Assembly (NCBI GenBank): GCA_030041005.1
Contig: JASHOR010000032.1
Coordinates: 41,326-105,325, forward strand
From: Xanthobacteraceae bacterium
GTDB taxonomy: Bacteria; Pseudomonadota; Alphaproteobacteria; Rhizobiales; Xanthobacteraceae
Length of the DNA: 64,000 nt
Direction: 5' to 3'
Positions 19,501 through 29,196 of this stretch are shown here, in pieces. Under the pieces are notes generated by a model. The model searched no databases, was not told where the DNA came from, and saw nothing but the letters and a program-made list of their open reading frames with translations. The translations under genes and the position numbers were made by a program. Each line of letters opens with the position of its first letter. Within the stretch, counting starts at the first letter, position 1.

Positions 19501-19990
19501 CTACAAGGACGAGTACGAGGTCGCGCGCCTTTTCACCGACGGCTCATTTGCCAATCAGGTCAAGTCGGAGTTCGACGGCGAAAATCTCCGTTTCGAGTTC
19601 CATCTGGCGCCGCCGCTCCTTGCGCGTCGCGACAAAGAGACCGGGCTGCCGCGCAAAATGAGCTTTGGCCCATGGATGCTGCCGGTCTTTCGTGTTCTGG
19701 CGAAGCTCAAGGTCTTGCGCGGGACGCCATTCGATCCGTTCGGCCGCACGCTCGAGCGGCGCACGGAGCGAACACTCGTCACCGATTACGAGACGCTGCT
19801 TGAGGAGATCATGGCGAAGTTGACGCCGGAGAACCATCAGGTTGCAGTGGGTCTCGCCGCGATTCCGGAAAAAATTCGCGGCTTCGGTCATATCAAACAG
19901 CGCCATGTTATGGCTGCCAAAGCCGACCAGGCTGAATTACTTGCGCAGTTTCGCGCCGGTGCGCCCGTGTTGCTTGATGCCGCAGAGTAG
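16511..19990 (+). CDS. Indolepyruvate ferredoxin oxidoreductase family protein (fused alpha/beta type)
   Basis: Start [23 protein letters not shown] at 16511; [85 protein letters not shown]-like gamma-domain motif. Confidence 0.92.
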   Translation: [1159 protein letters not shown]

Positions 19991-20135
19991 CACGCCTGTT
20001 CCGCGATCGGCCGTCGGGAGAGCGCATGATCTTGTTCCGCCCGGGGTCCTTGCGATCAACGGAAGGCGGCGGTAACGGCTGGTCCCATCGGCGGGGCCGA
20101 ACTGCAGTCTGATCATCGGGAAGTTTTGCAGAGTC

Positions 20136-21341
20136 ATGAGCGAATCGCAGCCAAGCCAGAAAGGCCAATTGGCCGACATTGCACGCGTTCTGGCCCCGAC
20201 GGAAGCCGCCGCGTCTGGCGAGGCTCCAGGCGCGGCCGCAGCAACCAAACCGGCGCCAGCGGAGGAGACCGTTGCAGCGCGACCGAGCGCCGGCGTCAAC
20301 GCATCTGCGCCGGAGATCGCGGCGCCTGCCGCCGCCGAACCGGCCCCGGTCGAAAACGGCATCGGCATACTTCTCGTCAACCTGGGCACGCCGGACGCCG
20401 CCAATCCGGCGGCAGTCCGCCGATACCTGAAGGAGTTCCTCAGCGATCGACGCGTTATCGAGAGGAACTCGCTGTTGTGGAAGATACTGCTCAACGGCGT
20501 CATTCTGCCGCTGCGCTCGCGCCGTCGGGCGCACGATTACCAGAAAATCTGGGATCGCGAGAAGAACGAGTCGCCGATCAAAGTCATCTCCCGCTCGCAA
20601 GCGGAAAAGCTTGCCATAAGGCTTGATCTGCTGGGCAAGAATGTCATCGTCGACTGGGCGATGCGCTATGCCAGTCCTTCCATCGCCTCGCGCCTTGAGG
20701 CTCTGATCAAGCGCGGTTGCAACCGCATCCTCGTCATGCCGCTTTATCCGCAATATGCGGCGGCCAGCACCGCCACCGCCTGCGACGAAGTCTATCGGTT
20801 TGTGATGAAGGTGCGGCGGCAGCCGGCCCTGCGCATCCTCCCCGCCTATTACGACGATCGCTGGTACATCGAGGTCCTGGCTTCCTCGCTACAGACACAG
20901 CTCAAGGCGCTGCGATTCGAACCGGACGTCATTCTTGCCTCCTATCACGGGATTCCAAAGCAATACGCCGACAAGGGCGATCCCTATGGAAGCCAATGCG
21001 TGAAAACGACGGAGCTGCTCCGCCAACAGCTCGGCTTCGATGAGAATAAGCTGAGGATGTCGTTTCAATCGCGCTTTGGCCGAGCCAAATGGATCGAGCC
21101 CTACACGATCAAGACCGTGAAAGCGCTGGCCAAGAAAGGCGTCAAGAACCTCGTCGTGATAACGCCCGGCTTCGCTGCCGATTGCCTGGAGACATTGGAA
21201 GAAATCGCGGTCGAGAACGCGCGCGTGTTCAAGCGCCACGGCGGCAAGAACTTCGCCGCGATCCCCTGTCTCAATGACAGCGAAGCCGGCATGATGCTTA
21301 TCTGGCAGCTCGCCATGCGCGAGCTGAAAGGCTGGGTGTAA
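20136..21341 (+). CDS. hemH: Ferrochelatase with N-terminal Ala/Pro-rich extension
   Basis: IGILLVNLGTPDAANPAAVRRYLKEFLSDRRVIE, LPAYYDDRWYIEVLASSL, SYHGIPKQYADKGDPYGSQC, SFQSRFGRAKWIEPYT, VVITPGFAADCLETLEEI. Confidence 0.93.
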   Translation: MSESQPSQKGQLADIARVLAPTEAAASGEAPGAAAATKPAPAEETVAARPSAGVNASAPEIAAPAAAEPAPVENGIGILLVNLGTPDAANPAAVRRYLKEFLSDRRVIERNSLLWKILLNGVILPLRSRRRAHDYQKIWDREKNESPIKVISRSQAEKLAIRLDLLGKNVIVDWAMRYASPSIASRLEALIKRGCNRILVMPLYPQYAAASTATACDEVYRFVMKVRRQPALRILPAYYDDRWYIEVLASSLQTQLKALRFEPDVILASYHGIPKQYADKGDPYGSQCVKTTELLRQQLGFDENKLRMSFQSRFGRAKWIEPYTIKTVKALAKKGVKNLVVITPGFAADCLETLEEIAVENARVFKRHGGKNFAAIPCLNDSEAGMMLIWQLAMRELKGWV

Positions 21342-21602
21342 GGCGCATCGGTTCCGCTGGTCGCACCCAACGACGAGGGCATCCCTCTACGGTCTCGGCG
21401 CTTTGAACCGGGCTGCGTCCGGTTTGCATAAACTCTTGCGGCGCCGCGGTCCTGGTTACCGCCGACGTCCGGTCAACCTCCCGTTAACCATAAGCGTTTT
21501 AGCTTCATTAACGATCGGACCGCGGTTCGGGGGCCGGTGCCGGTCCCGCGTGGGCCGGCGTGCGGCATGGCGGAATGATCGACCAGGACGAGGAGGTCGC
21601 CA

Positions 21603-23450
21603 GTGCCGCGCCGTCGCCGAGCGCTCAGCCTCACCGGCTTGGCCACCGTGGCCTCTGCGGCGTTCGCCCTCTATTGCGCCTCAGCCGCGGCACAAACGCC
21701 GCAGCTTGATTCCGACGTCGACCTGCTGGCGCCGTCTCCGAGCGAAAGTCTCACCCCCCTGCAACAGTTTCGTCGCTTTGACGGAACGAATGCGCAGGCT
21801 GCCGAGAAGCCGGCTCCCGAAGTTTTCACGCCCTCGCGCATCGGCGCCACGCCGCAGTATGGCACCCCGCCCGGCTTTGGCGCTGGCGCCACCGGGTTTG
21901 ACTCTACCAATACCGGCAGACGCAGCACGTTGGCGCAAGCCTCTATTCCAGGCGTTCCCAGCCAGGCGCAGCCCGACACCACATTCGAGCCGGTGCCGAC
22001 GCTGACGCCGCCGGTGCCACCGAAGCCTCCTTCGTCGCCGCCGTCGCCGCAGACGCCCGATATTGAGCCGTCCAAAGCAGCGACCCGAACGGGCGCCGCG
22101 TTACCGCCGCCCGCCGAGGCATTGCCGGTGAGCAATCCGCCAGCCCAGGTCTACCCAGCCGCCGCAGCAAATCGGCCCGGCGCCAAATTGCCCATACCGC
22201 CGCCGCTCGACTTCCAACCGTCGGCAAGCACGCCGCCGCCGGGGACGCCGCTGCTCAACACCCTGCCCTTGGGAGTGGTTCCGCAGCGGCCACTACCGAT
22301 CGCGGAAGGCGATCCCTATGCACCGCTCGGCATGCGGGCGGGATCGTTCATCCTCTATCCCGCGGTGGAACTGTCGACGGGATACAGCACCAATCCCGAG
22401 CACGTACCGGCCGGTCCCGGCTCGGCGTTCTTCGTCGTAGCGCCGGAATTGCAACTGCAATCCGATTGGTCGCGCCATTCGCTGACCGCCGATATAACGG
22501 GCAGCTACACGGATTATGGCACCAATCTCGTGCCCTCGTTGAACGTGCCCTATTTCAGCAGCACGATCGACGGTCGCATCGACGTACTGCGCGGCACGCA
22601 TATCCTGCTGGAGAACCGGGTCCTCGTGTCGACCGACAATCCAGGCAGCCCGAACATCCAGGCGGGCCTCGCCAAGCTTCCGATCTATACCGATGTCGGC
22701 GGTACGCTTGGCCTGCAGCAAACCTTCAACCGGTTGGAATTGACTGCAAAAGGCCTGTTCGACCGCACCACCTACGACAATTCCGTGCTCACCGATGGCG
22801 AGGTCGTGAGCAACACAGACCGCAATTACAACCAATATGGCGGCACTCTGCGCGTCGCCTATGAATTCAATCCCGGCCTGAAGCCATTCGTCGAGGTTGA
22901 GGGCGATGAGCGCGTCTATGATCAGGAATTCGATAGTGTCGGCCTCGAACGCGATTCCACCGGTACGAGCATCAAGGTCGGGGGCGACGTCAATCTGTTC
23001 GGTTCGCTCACTGGCGAGCTCGCGGCCGGCTATCTGCAGCGCGTCTACAAGGATCCGACCTTGCCGAACATCAGCGGTCCTACGCTCGACGGTTCACTGA
23101 TTTGGCAGGCGACGGCGCTGACCACGGCCAAATTCACCTCCGCTTCGACGGTGACCGAATCGGTTCTGCCGGGCACCTCGGGCGAGTTCAGCCGCGATTT
23201 CAATCTTCAAGTCGATCACGCCTTTCGGCTCTGGCTCATCGGCACCGGGCAGGTCGGTTATGGCCACGACGACTATGTCGGCCTCGGCCGGCAAGATAAT
23301 CGCTATTTCGTCTCGACCGGCCTGACCTACAAATTGACCCGGCAGATACAGATCAAAAGCACAATACGGCAAGACTGGCTTACGTCGAACGTGACCGGCG
23401 TCGCCTACGACGCGACCTCATTCCTCCTCGGCGTCCGCCTGCAACCGTAG
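21603..23450 (+). CDS. Outer-membrane beta-barrel protein with Pro-rich N-terminal region
   Basis: Signal peptide; about 200-aa Pro/Ala-rich stretch; C-terminal alternating beta segments (AGSFILYPAVELSTGYSTNPE ... QIKSTIRQDWLTSNVTGVAYDATSFLLGVRLQP). Confidence 0.78.
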   Translation: MPRRRRALSLTGLATVASAAFALYCASAAAQTPQLDSDVDLLAPSPSESLTPLQQFRRFDGTNAQAAEKPAPEVFTPSRIGATPQYGTPPGFGAGATGFDSTNTGRRSTLAQASIPGVPSQAQPDTTFEPVPTLTPPVPPKPPSSPPSPQTPDIEPSKAATRTGAALPPPAEALPVSNPPAQVYPAAAANRPGAKLPIPPPLDFQPSASTPPPGTPLLNTLPLGVVPQRPLPIAEGDPYAPLGMRAGSFILYPAVELSTGYSTNPEHVPAGPGSAFFVVAPELQLQSDWSRHSLTADITGSYTDYGTNLVPSLNVPYFSSTIDGRIDVLRGTHILLENRVLVSTDNPGSPNIQAGLAKLPIYTDVGGTLGLQQTFNRLELTAKGLFDRTTYDNSVLTDGEVVSNTDRNYNQYGGTLRVAYEFNPGLKPFVEVEGDERVYDQEFDSVGLERDSTGTSIKVGGDVNLFGSLTGELAAGYLQRVYKDPTLPNISGPTLDGSLIWQATALTTAKFTSASTVTESVLPGTSGEFSRDFNLQVDHAFRLWLIGTGQVGYGHDDYVGLGRQDNRYFVSTGLTYKLTRQIQIKSTIRQDWLTSNVTGVAYDATSFLLGVRLQP

Positions 23451-23457
23451 CCCGCGG

Positions 23458-24351
23458 TCAGCCGCCGTTGGGTTCGCCAAGAATCTTCTTGATCTCGGCC
23501 CGGAATCCGGGCGCGATGTCGCTGCGCTCGAGTGCATACGAAACGTTGGCGGCAAGGAAGCCGATCTTCGAGCCGCAATCGAAGCTCCGGCCTTCGAATT
23601 TCAAGCCGTAGAAGCTTTGCGTCCGCGACAGTTGGATCATGGCGTCGGTCAATTGGATCTCACCGCCGGCGCCGCGCTCTTGCGTGCCCAGGATATCAAG
23701 GATTTCCGGCTGCAGGATATAACGCCCGGTGAGGATGAGGTTGGAGGGCGCCCGGTTCGCTGGCGGCTTTTCCACCATTTGGGTAATGGCGAACATCTTG
23801 CCCTTTTGCGCTCCGACCCCGACGACGCCGTATTGATCCACGCGCTCGTGGGGTACTTCCTCGACCGCCACCACATTGGCTTTTTCGTCAATTTCGCGTG
23901 CGGCATCCAGCATCTGCGCAAGGCAGCCGCGGGAATGTTGAACGAGGACATCCGGCAGCAGCAACGCGAAAGGCTCGTGACCGATCAGTTCACGCGCGCA
24001 CCACACCGCGTGACCCAAGCCCAGCGGCTCCTGCTGGCGGGTGAAACTGGTCGACCCTGGAATCGGCAGGTCCTGGGTCATGAACTCGAGCGCGGCGTGC
24101 TTCTGGCGTTCGAGCAGCGCCATCTCCAGTTCGAACTGGCGGTCGAAGTGATCCTCGATGACGCCCTTGTTGCGGCCGGTAACGAAGATGAAATGCTCGA
24201 TTCCGGCTTCCCGCGCCTCGTCGACGACGTGCTGTATCAGCGGCCGGTCGACGACCGGCAGCATCTCCTTGGGCATGGCCTTGGTCGCAGGCAGGAATCG
24301 GGTGCCCAGGCCCGCCACCGGAAAAACGGCTTTGCGGACTGCTCGCGTCAT
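23458..24351 (-). CDS. galU: UTP--glucose-1-phosphate uridylyltransferase
   Basis: [63 protein letters not shown]. Confidence 0.94.
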   Translation of the reverse strand: MTRAVRKAVFPVAGLGTRFLPATKAMPKEMLPVVDRPLIQHVVDEAREAGIEHFIFVTGRNKGVIEDHFDRQFELEMALLERQKHAALEFMTQDLPIPGSTSFTRQQEPLGLGHAVWCARELIGHEPFALLLPDVLVQHSRGCLAQMLDAAREIDEKANVVAVEEVPHERVDQYGVVGVGAQKGKMFAITQMVEKPPANRAPSNLILTGRYILQPEILDILGTQERGAGGEIQLTDAMIQLSRTQSFYGLKFEGRSFDCGSKIGFLAANVSYALERSDIAPGFRAEIKKILGEPNGG

Positions 24352-24639
24352 CGTTCCCTGATCTTCGGGGTTGCGATCATGCGGTAGACTTTGCAGGGTC
24401 TACGGCTGGGCTGTGACCCTATCCAAACTCTTGCCTGATTGTCGATCCAGGAATGGAACCAAGCACGAAGCTGGCCCGGAATCCACTACCGAGAAGCAGT
24501 AGCGGCGGCATTGCCGCGGTCAGCGACGATTGGCGCCATTTCGACACCCTCGCGGGCCGACGAACCGTCTATAGATGCTTATGCGCCACAGAATAACGCT
24601 GCATTCCGCCGCGGTTGCATAGATCGAGCTCCCACCGCC

Positions 24640-25998
24640 ATGGCCCTCCGCATGTCGATATGGCGCCTCATGCTCGCCGCGTTTCTCGGCGGCGGGATCG
24701 CCTGTCCGGTATGGGCGCAGGACAATCCGGTCGGCTGGCTGAGCCGGTTCTTTCAAACCACCACACCTGTCTCGGCTCCAGCGTCCGAAAACGCGATGCG
24801 GCAGGAGCAGTGGAGCGGCCAATCCGGCGCCTCCGGCGACCCGCAAATGTCCGCGGATGCAATCCGCGCGGCCGCCGCCGATTTCGGCAATTGTCTCGCC
24901 GACCTTTGGCCGGCGGCCGAGCGGCGCGGCATTACGCGCGACAATTACCTGCGCTTCACCTCGGGTCTCACGCCGGATCTGAGCATCATGGACAAGCTCG
25001 ATGCACAGCCGGAATTCGACAAATCGACCTGGGACTATCTCGATCTGTTGGTCAGCGATGACCGCGTCGATCGCGGACAGCAATTGCTGGCGCAATACGC
25101 CCCGACATTCGCAGCGGTGCAACGCGCATACGGGGTCGCCCCCACCATCCTCGCGGCAATGTGGGGCGTCGAGTCGGATTACGGAACAAAGGGCGGCGAT
25201 CGGCCCGTGCTCCGTTCGACGGCGACGCTCGCATGCGTTGGCCGCCGCCGCGATTTCTTCCGTGGCGAGTTTTTGGCGGCGTTGGAAATCCTGCAGCGTG
25301 GCGATATCCCGCCCGACCGTTTGATTGGTTCCTGGGCCGGCGCTTTCGGCCCCACGCAATTCATGCCGACTTCATTTCTGCGCTATGCGGTCGATTTTGA
25401 CGGCAACGGACACCGCGACGTTATCGATTCGGTCGGCGATATGCTCGCCTCGACCGCCAACAATCTCAGGATGGATGGTTGGCTGAGCGGGCAGACGTGG
25501 GGCTACGAGGTCGCGCTGCCGGCTAATTTCAACTATCTCCTTGCCGGCGAATCCCGATGGATGCGTGTCCGGGAATGGGAAGGCCTGGGCATCCGCCGGG
25601 CCGACGGCCAGCCGTTCCCACGCCCGGCCGAAAGCGCCAGCCTGTTCCTACCGGCCGGCGCCCGCGGCCCTGCGTTCCTGATCCTGCAGAATTTCCGCGT
25701 TGTGATGAAATACAACCCGGCGGAAGCCTACGCGCTCGCGATCGGACGCTTGGCCGATCGACTGGCGGGCGGCGGCCCATTGGTGCATTCCTGGCCGCGC
25801 GATGAACGCGTCCTCACGGTGGCCGAACGCTATGAGATGCAGGAACTTCTGGCGCGGCACGGCTTCAAAATCGGCGAGCCGGACGGCCTGATCGGGCCGG
25901 AGACCCGTCTCGCGATCCGCAAATTCCAAACCTCGGTCGGTGAAGTCCCGGACGGTTTTGCGTCAAGCGAAGTCCTTGACCGGTTGCTGCAGCCGTAA
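24640..25998 (+). CDS. Lytic murein transglycosylase (MltB-like) with C-terminal peptidoglycan-binding domain
   Basis: ILAAMWGVESDYGTKGGDRPVLRSTATLACVGRR, GAFGPTQFMPTSFLRYAVDFDGNGHRDVIDS; C-terminal ELLARHGFKIGEPDGLIGPETRLAIRKFQ PG-binding repeat. Confidence 0.88.
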   Translation: MALRMSIWRLMLAAFLGGGIACPVWAQDNPVGWLSRFFQTTTPVSAPASENAMRQEQWSGQSGASGDPQMSADAIRAAAADFGNCLADLWPAAERRGITRDNYLRFTSGLTPDLSIMDKLDAQPEFDKSTWDYLDLLVSDDRVDRGQQLLAQYAPTFAAVQRAYGVAPTILAAMWGVESDYGTKGGDRPVLRSTATLACVGRRRDFFRGEFLAALEILQRGDIPPDRLIGSWAGAFGPTQFMPTSFLRYAVDFDGNGHRDVIDSVGDMLASTANNLRMDGWLSGQTWGYEVALPANFNYLLAGESRWMRVREWEGLGIRRADGQPFPRPAESASLFLPAGARGPAFLILQNFRVVMKYNPAEAYALAIGRLADRLAGGGPLVHSWPRDERVLTVAERYEMQELLARHGFKIGEPDGLIGPETRLAIRKFQTSVGEVPDGFASSEVLDRLLQP

Positions 25999-26027
25999 GC
26001 CGTCCGCGCAGTTGCAACGATAGCCGG

Positions 26028-26984
26028 TCAAGCCGCATTGCGTGCGGACGTTCGGCTCATCAGTCGAGCCTCGATCAAGGCGTCGCGAATACGGTCAATC
26101 TCGGCGCGCGAAAGCTTGACCAACGGAGGGCGCACGACCGCACGCGGCAGGCGACCGAGCAGTACCAGCGCCTCTTTCATGCGGTTGTGCATGTCGGCCC
26201 AAGGATCGGCATAGAAGACGCGCGCCAGCGGATAGATGCGGTCGTTGAGACGGCGTGCCTTGGCCAGATCGTTGTCCTTGACAGCCTGAAACAGCCCCGA
26301 TTGGAGGTCGGCAATTATGCTGCCGGAGCCGGAGAGCAGCCCGTTGCAGCCGAGCACCAGCGAGCTGAATAGCCACGCGCTGTGGGTCGTCAGCACGTTG
26401 ACCGCCGGGTTACGGCCTTGCAGGTCGCGGATATGCATTTCATGTTGCGAGACGTTGCCCGCCCAGTCCTTGATCGCACGGATCGACGGCACTTCCTCGC
26501 ACATTCTCATGAGTGTTTCGCGCGGATAACCCTGGCCGGTCGCGAGCGGATATTGGAACGCGATCAGCGGCAGGCCGGTCGCGTCGGCAATACGGCGGAA
26601 GTGCTCGATTGCCATGGCCGGCGACTGTCCCAGCGTGAATGGAGCCGGCGGGAACACCAACAGAGCAGATGCCCCACCCTCCTCCGCCATGCGGGCAATG
26701 CGCGCCGCCTCCAGACTGCCATCGGCCCAGATGCCATTGACGAGCGGCAGTCGGGCGCCGATTTCGTCCTGGGCGATGGCCAGCACACGCCGCTGCTCGT
26801 CAAAGGTGCAGGACGCGACCTCGGTCGAGTGGGCGTTCACGGTGATTGCGGAGATGCCGTCAGTCGCCGCAACATCCTGCAGGTGCTTGCGAAAGCTCTT
26901 TTCGTCAATGGAAAGATCGTCCGCGAAAGGCAGGATCACGGCCGGAATGACGCCATGCGGAACATAATGGGAATGGCGGGGCAT
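26028..26984 (-). CDS. Dihydrodipicolinate synthase (DapA) family protein
   Basis: Start MPRHSHYVPHGVIPAVILPF at 26984; KHLQDVAATDGISAITVNAHSTEVASCTFDEQRRVL, PLIAFQYPLATGQGYPRETL, IRAIKDWAGN. Confidence 0.83.
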   Translation of the reverse strand: MPRHSHYVPHGVIPAVILPFADDLSIDEKSFRKHLQDVAATDGISAITVNAHSTEVASCTFDEQRRVLAIAQDEIGARLPLVNGIWADGSLEAARIARMAEEGGASALLVFPPAPFTLGQSPAMAIEHFRRIADATGLPLIAFQYPLATGQGYPRETLMRMCEEVPSIRAIKDWAGNVSQHEMHIRDLQGRNPAVNVLTTHSAWLFSSLVLGCNGLLSGSGSIIADLQSGLFQAVKDNDLAKARRLNDRIYPLARVFYADPWADMHNRMKEALVLLGRLPRAVVRPPLVKLSRAEIDRIRDALIEARLMSRTSARNAA

Positions 26985-27120
26985 TCGTACTCTCCTCTCC
27001 CGAACTTCGGCCATCGCCGGTCGGACCAAGAGTCCGGCCAAGCCCTGCGATCGGGCCATCTGGGCCCGGCATCTGCACGACATATATCACGTCGGCTTCC
27101 GCATTTGCTAAGACCGTGCG

Positions 27121-29193
27121 ATGACCCCACCCGTCATGTCCGACAACCCCCTATTGGCCGATTGGACCCGCGCCGACGGCGTACCGCCGTTCGACCGCAT
27201 CATGCCCGAGCACTTCCGACCGGCCTATGACCGCGCGCTCGCCGAGCACGAGGCCGAAATTGCGGCCATTGCCGCCGATCCCGAACCGCCAACCTTTGCC
27301 AATACGATCGGGGCGATGGAACGGGGCGGCCGGGCGCTGACCCGCGTCGGCAACGTCTTCCATGTGCTCGCTGGCGCGCACAGCAACGACGAGCTGCTTG
27401 CCATCGAGCGCGACATCGCACCGCAAATCGCCAGGCACTGGAACAGGATTCACACCAACGAGGCGCTGTTTCGCCGGATCGACGCGCTGGCGAAAGTGGC
27501 CGGGACGCTTGGGCTTGATGCCGAGCAGAAACGCGTGCTCGAACGCTACCACATCAGTTTCCGCCGCGCCGGCGCCGGGCTCGACGCAGCCGCAAAGAAA
27601 CGGCTGGCCGAGATCATCGAGCGGCTCGCCGCCCTCGGCACCGCATTCAGCCAGAACGTACTCGCCGACGAGCAGGCTTTTGTACTGTCGTTTCACGAAG
27701 AAGCCGAACTCGCCGGACTGCCGGCCTTCATGCGCGATGCAATGAAATCCGAGGCACAAGAGCGCGGCCGTGACGGATATGCGGTGACGCTGTCGCGTTC
27801 GAGCGTCGAACCGTTTCTGCAGTTTTCCGACCGCCGCGATCTGCGCGAGAAGGTTTTCCGCGCATTTGTTTCGCGCGGCGACAATGGCGGCCCGACCGAC
27901 AACAAATCGATCATTGCCGAAACCGTGCTGTTGCGCGCCGAGCGCGCCCGGCTCCTCGGCTTTGCCGATTTCGCCCATTACCGGCTGGACGATGCCATGG
28001 CCAAGAGCCCCGACGCCGTGCGGGACCTGCTCGACACCGTGTGGACACGCGCGCGCAAGAAGACATTGGCCGACCGCGACGATCTGCAGGCGCTCGTCCA
28101 GGAGGAAGGAGGCAATTTCAAGCTGGCGCCGTGGGATTGGCGCTATTACGCGGAGAAGCTGCGGCGGCGCCGCTGCGATTTCGATGAAATGGCTGTGAAG
28201 CCGTATTTGAACCTCGATCAAATGATCGAGGCCGTCTTCTACGCGGCGAAGCGGCTATTCGGCCTGACCTTCCGACCGCGAACCGACGTGCCGGTTTGGC
28301 ATCCCGACGTGCGCGTGTGGGAGGTCCGCGGCCGCGACGACAAGCTGTTCGGCCTCTTTTTTGGCGATTACTTTGCGCGGCCGTCGAAGCACAGCGGCGC
28401 CTGGATGACCTCGCTGCGCGATCAGCAAAGGCTGACCGGCGACGTGCGGCCGCTGATCGTCAATGTATGCAATTTTGCCAAGGGGGCCGAAGGCGAGACT
28501 ACGCTTCTGAGTTTCGACGACGCCCGCACGTTGTTTCATGAGTTCGGCCACGCTCTGCACGGGCTGTTGTCCAACGTGACATACCCGGAAATCTCGGGCA
28601 CCAACGTCGCCACCGATTTCGTCGAACTGCCGTCGCAGCTCTACGAGCATTGGCTCGAACAGCCGGACCTGCTCCGGCGCTTCGCCCTGCATTACCGCAG
28701 TGGCGAGCCGATGCCGGAAGATCTGCTGGCGCGGCTGCTCGCGGCGCGCAACTTCAACCGCGGCTTCGCCACGGTCGAATACGTCGCCTGCGCCCTCGTC
28801 GATCTCGATTTCCATTCGCTGTCTGCCGCCGATCGCATCGAGTCGGCCGCATTCGAGGCACAGGCCTTGTCGCGCATCGGCATGCCGGACGAGATCGTCA
28901 TGCGCCACCGTCCTTCGCACTTCGCCCACATCTTCTCCGGCGAGGGTTATGCGGCCGGTTATTACAGCTACATGTGGTCGGAAGTGCTCGATGCCGACGC
29001 ATTCGAGGCGTTCGAGGAGGCCGGTGACATATTCGATCCCGCCATAGCGAAGCGGTTGCACGACTACATCTATGCGGCCGGCGGCTCGCGCGATCCGGCG
29101 GAAGCCTACAAACTGTTCCGCGGACGGCTGCCGAGCGCCGATGCGCTCTTGCGCAAGCGCGGTTTCGCCGCGCCCGCGGCCGCGGCGGCATAG
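27121..29193 (+). CDS. M3 family metallopeptidase (peptidyl-dipeptidase/oligopeptidase A type)
   Basis: LFHEFGHALHGLLSNVTYPEISGTNVATDFVELPSQLYEHW zinc-peptidase motif; about 690 aa. Confidence 0.92.
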   Translation: MTPPVMSDNPLLADWTRADGVPPFDRIMPEHFRPAYDRALAEHEAEIAAIAADPEPPTFANTIGAMERGGRALTRVGNVFHVLAGAHSNDELLAIERDIAPQIARHWNRIHTNEALFRRIDALAKVAGTLGLDAEQKRVLERYHISFRRAGAGLDAAAKKRLAEIIERLAALGTAFSQNVLADEQAFVLSFHEEAELAGLPAFMRDAMKSEAQERGRDGYAVTLSRSSVEPFLQFSDRRDLREKVFRAFVSRGDNGGPTDNKSIIAETVLLRAERARLLGFADFAHYRLDDAMAKSPDAVRDLLDTVWTRARKKTLADRDDLQALVQEEGGNFKLAPWDWRYYAEKLRRRRCDFDEMAVKPYLNLDQMIEAVFYAAKRLFGLTFRPRTDVPVWHPDVRVWEVRGRDDKLFGLFFGDYFARPSKHSGAWMTSLRDQQRLTGDVRPLIVNVCNFAKGAEGETTLLSFDDARTLFHEFGHALHGLLSNVTYPEISGTNVATDFVELPSQLYEHWLEQPDLLRRFALHYRSGEPMPEDLLARLLAARNFNRGFATVEYVACALVDLDFHSLSAADRIESAAFEAQALSRIGMPDEIVMRHRPSHFAHIFSGEGYAAGYYSYMWSEVLDADAFEAFEEAGDIFDPAIAKRLHDYIYAAGGSRDPAEAYKLFRGRLPSADALLRKRGFAAPAAAAA

Positions 29194-29196
29194 ATC

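Noticed and set aside
21484-21491. TTAACCAT, possible CtrA half-site upstream of the outer-membrane barrel gene
   Set aside because: Only a single 8-mer without a properly spaced TTAA partner; too weak to report as a site
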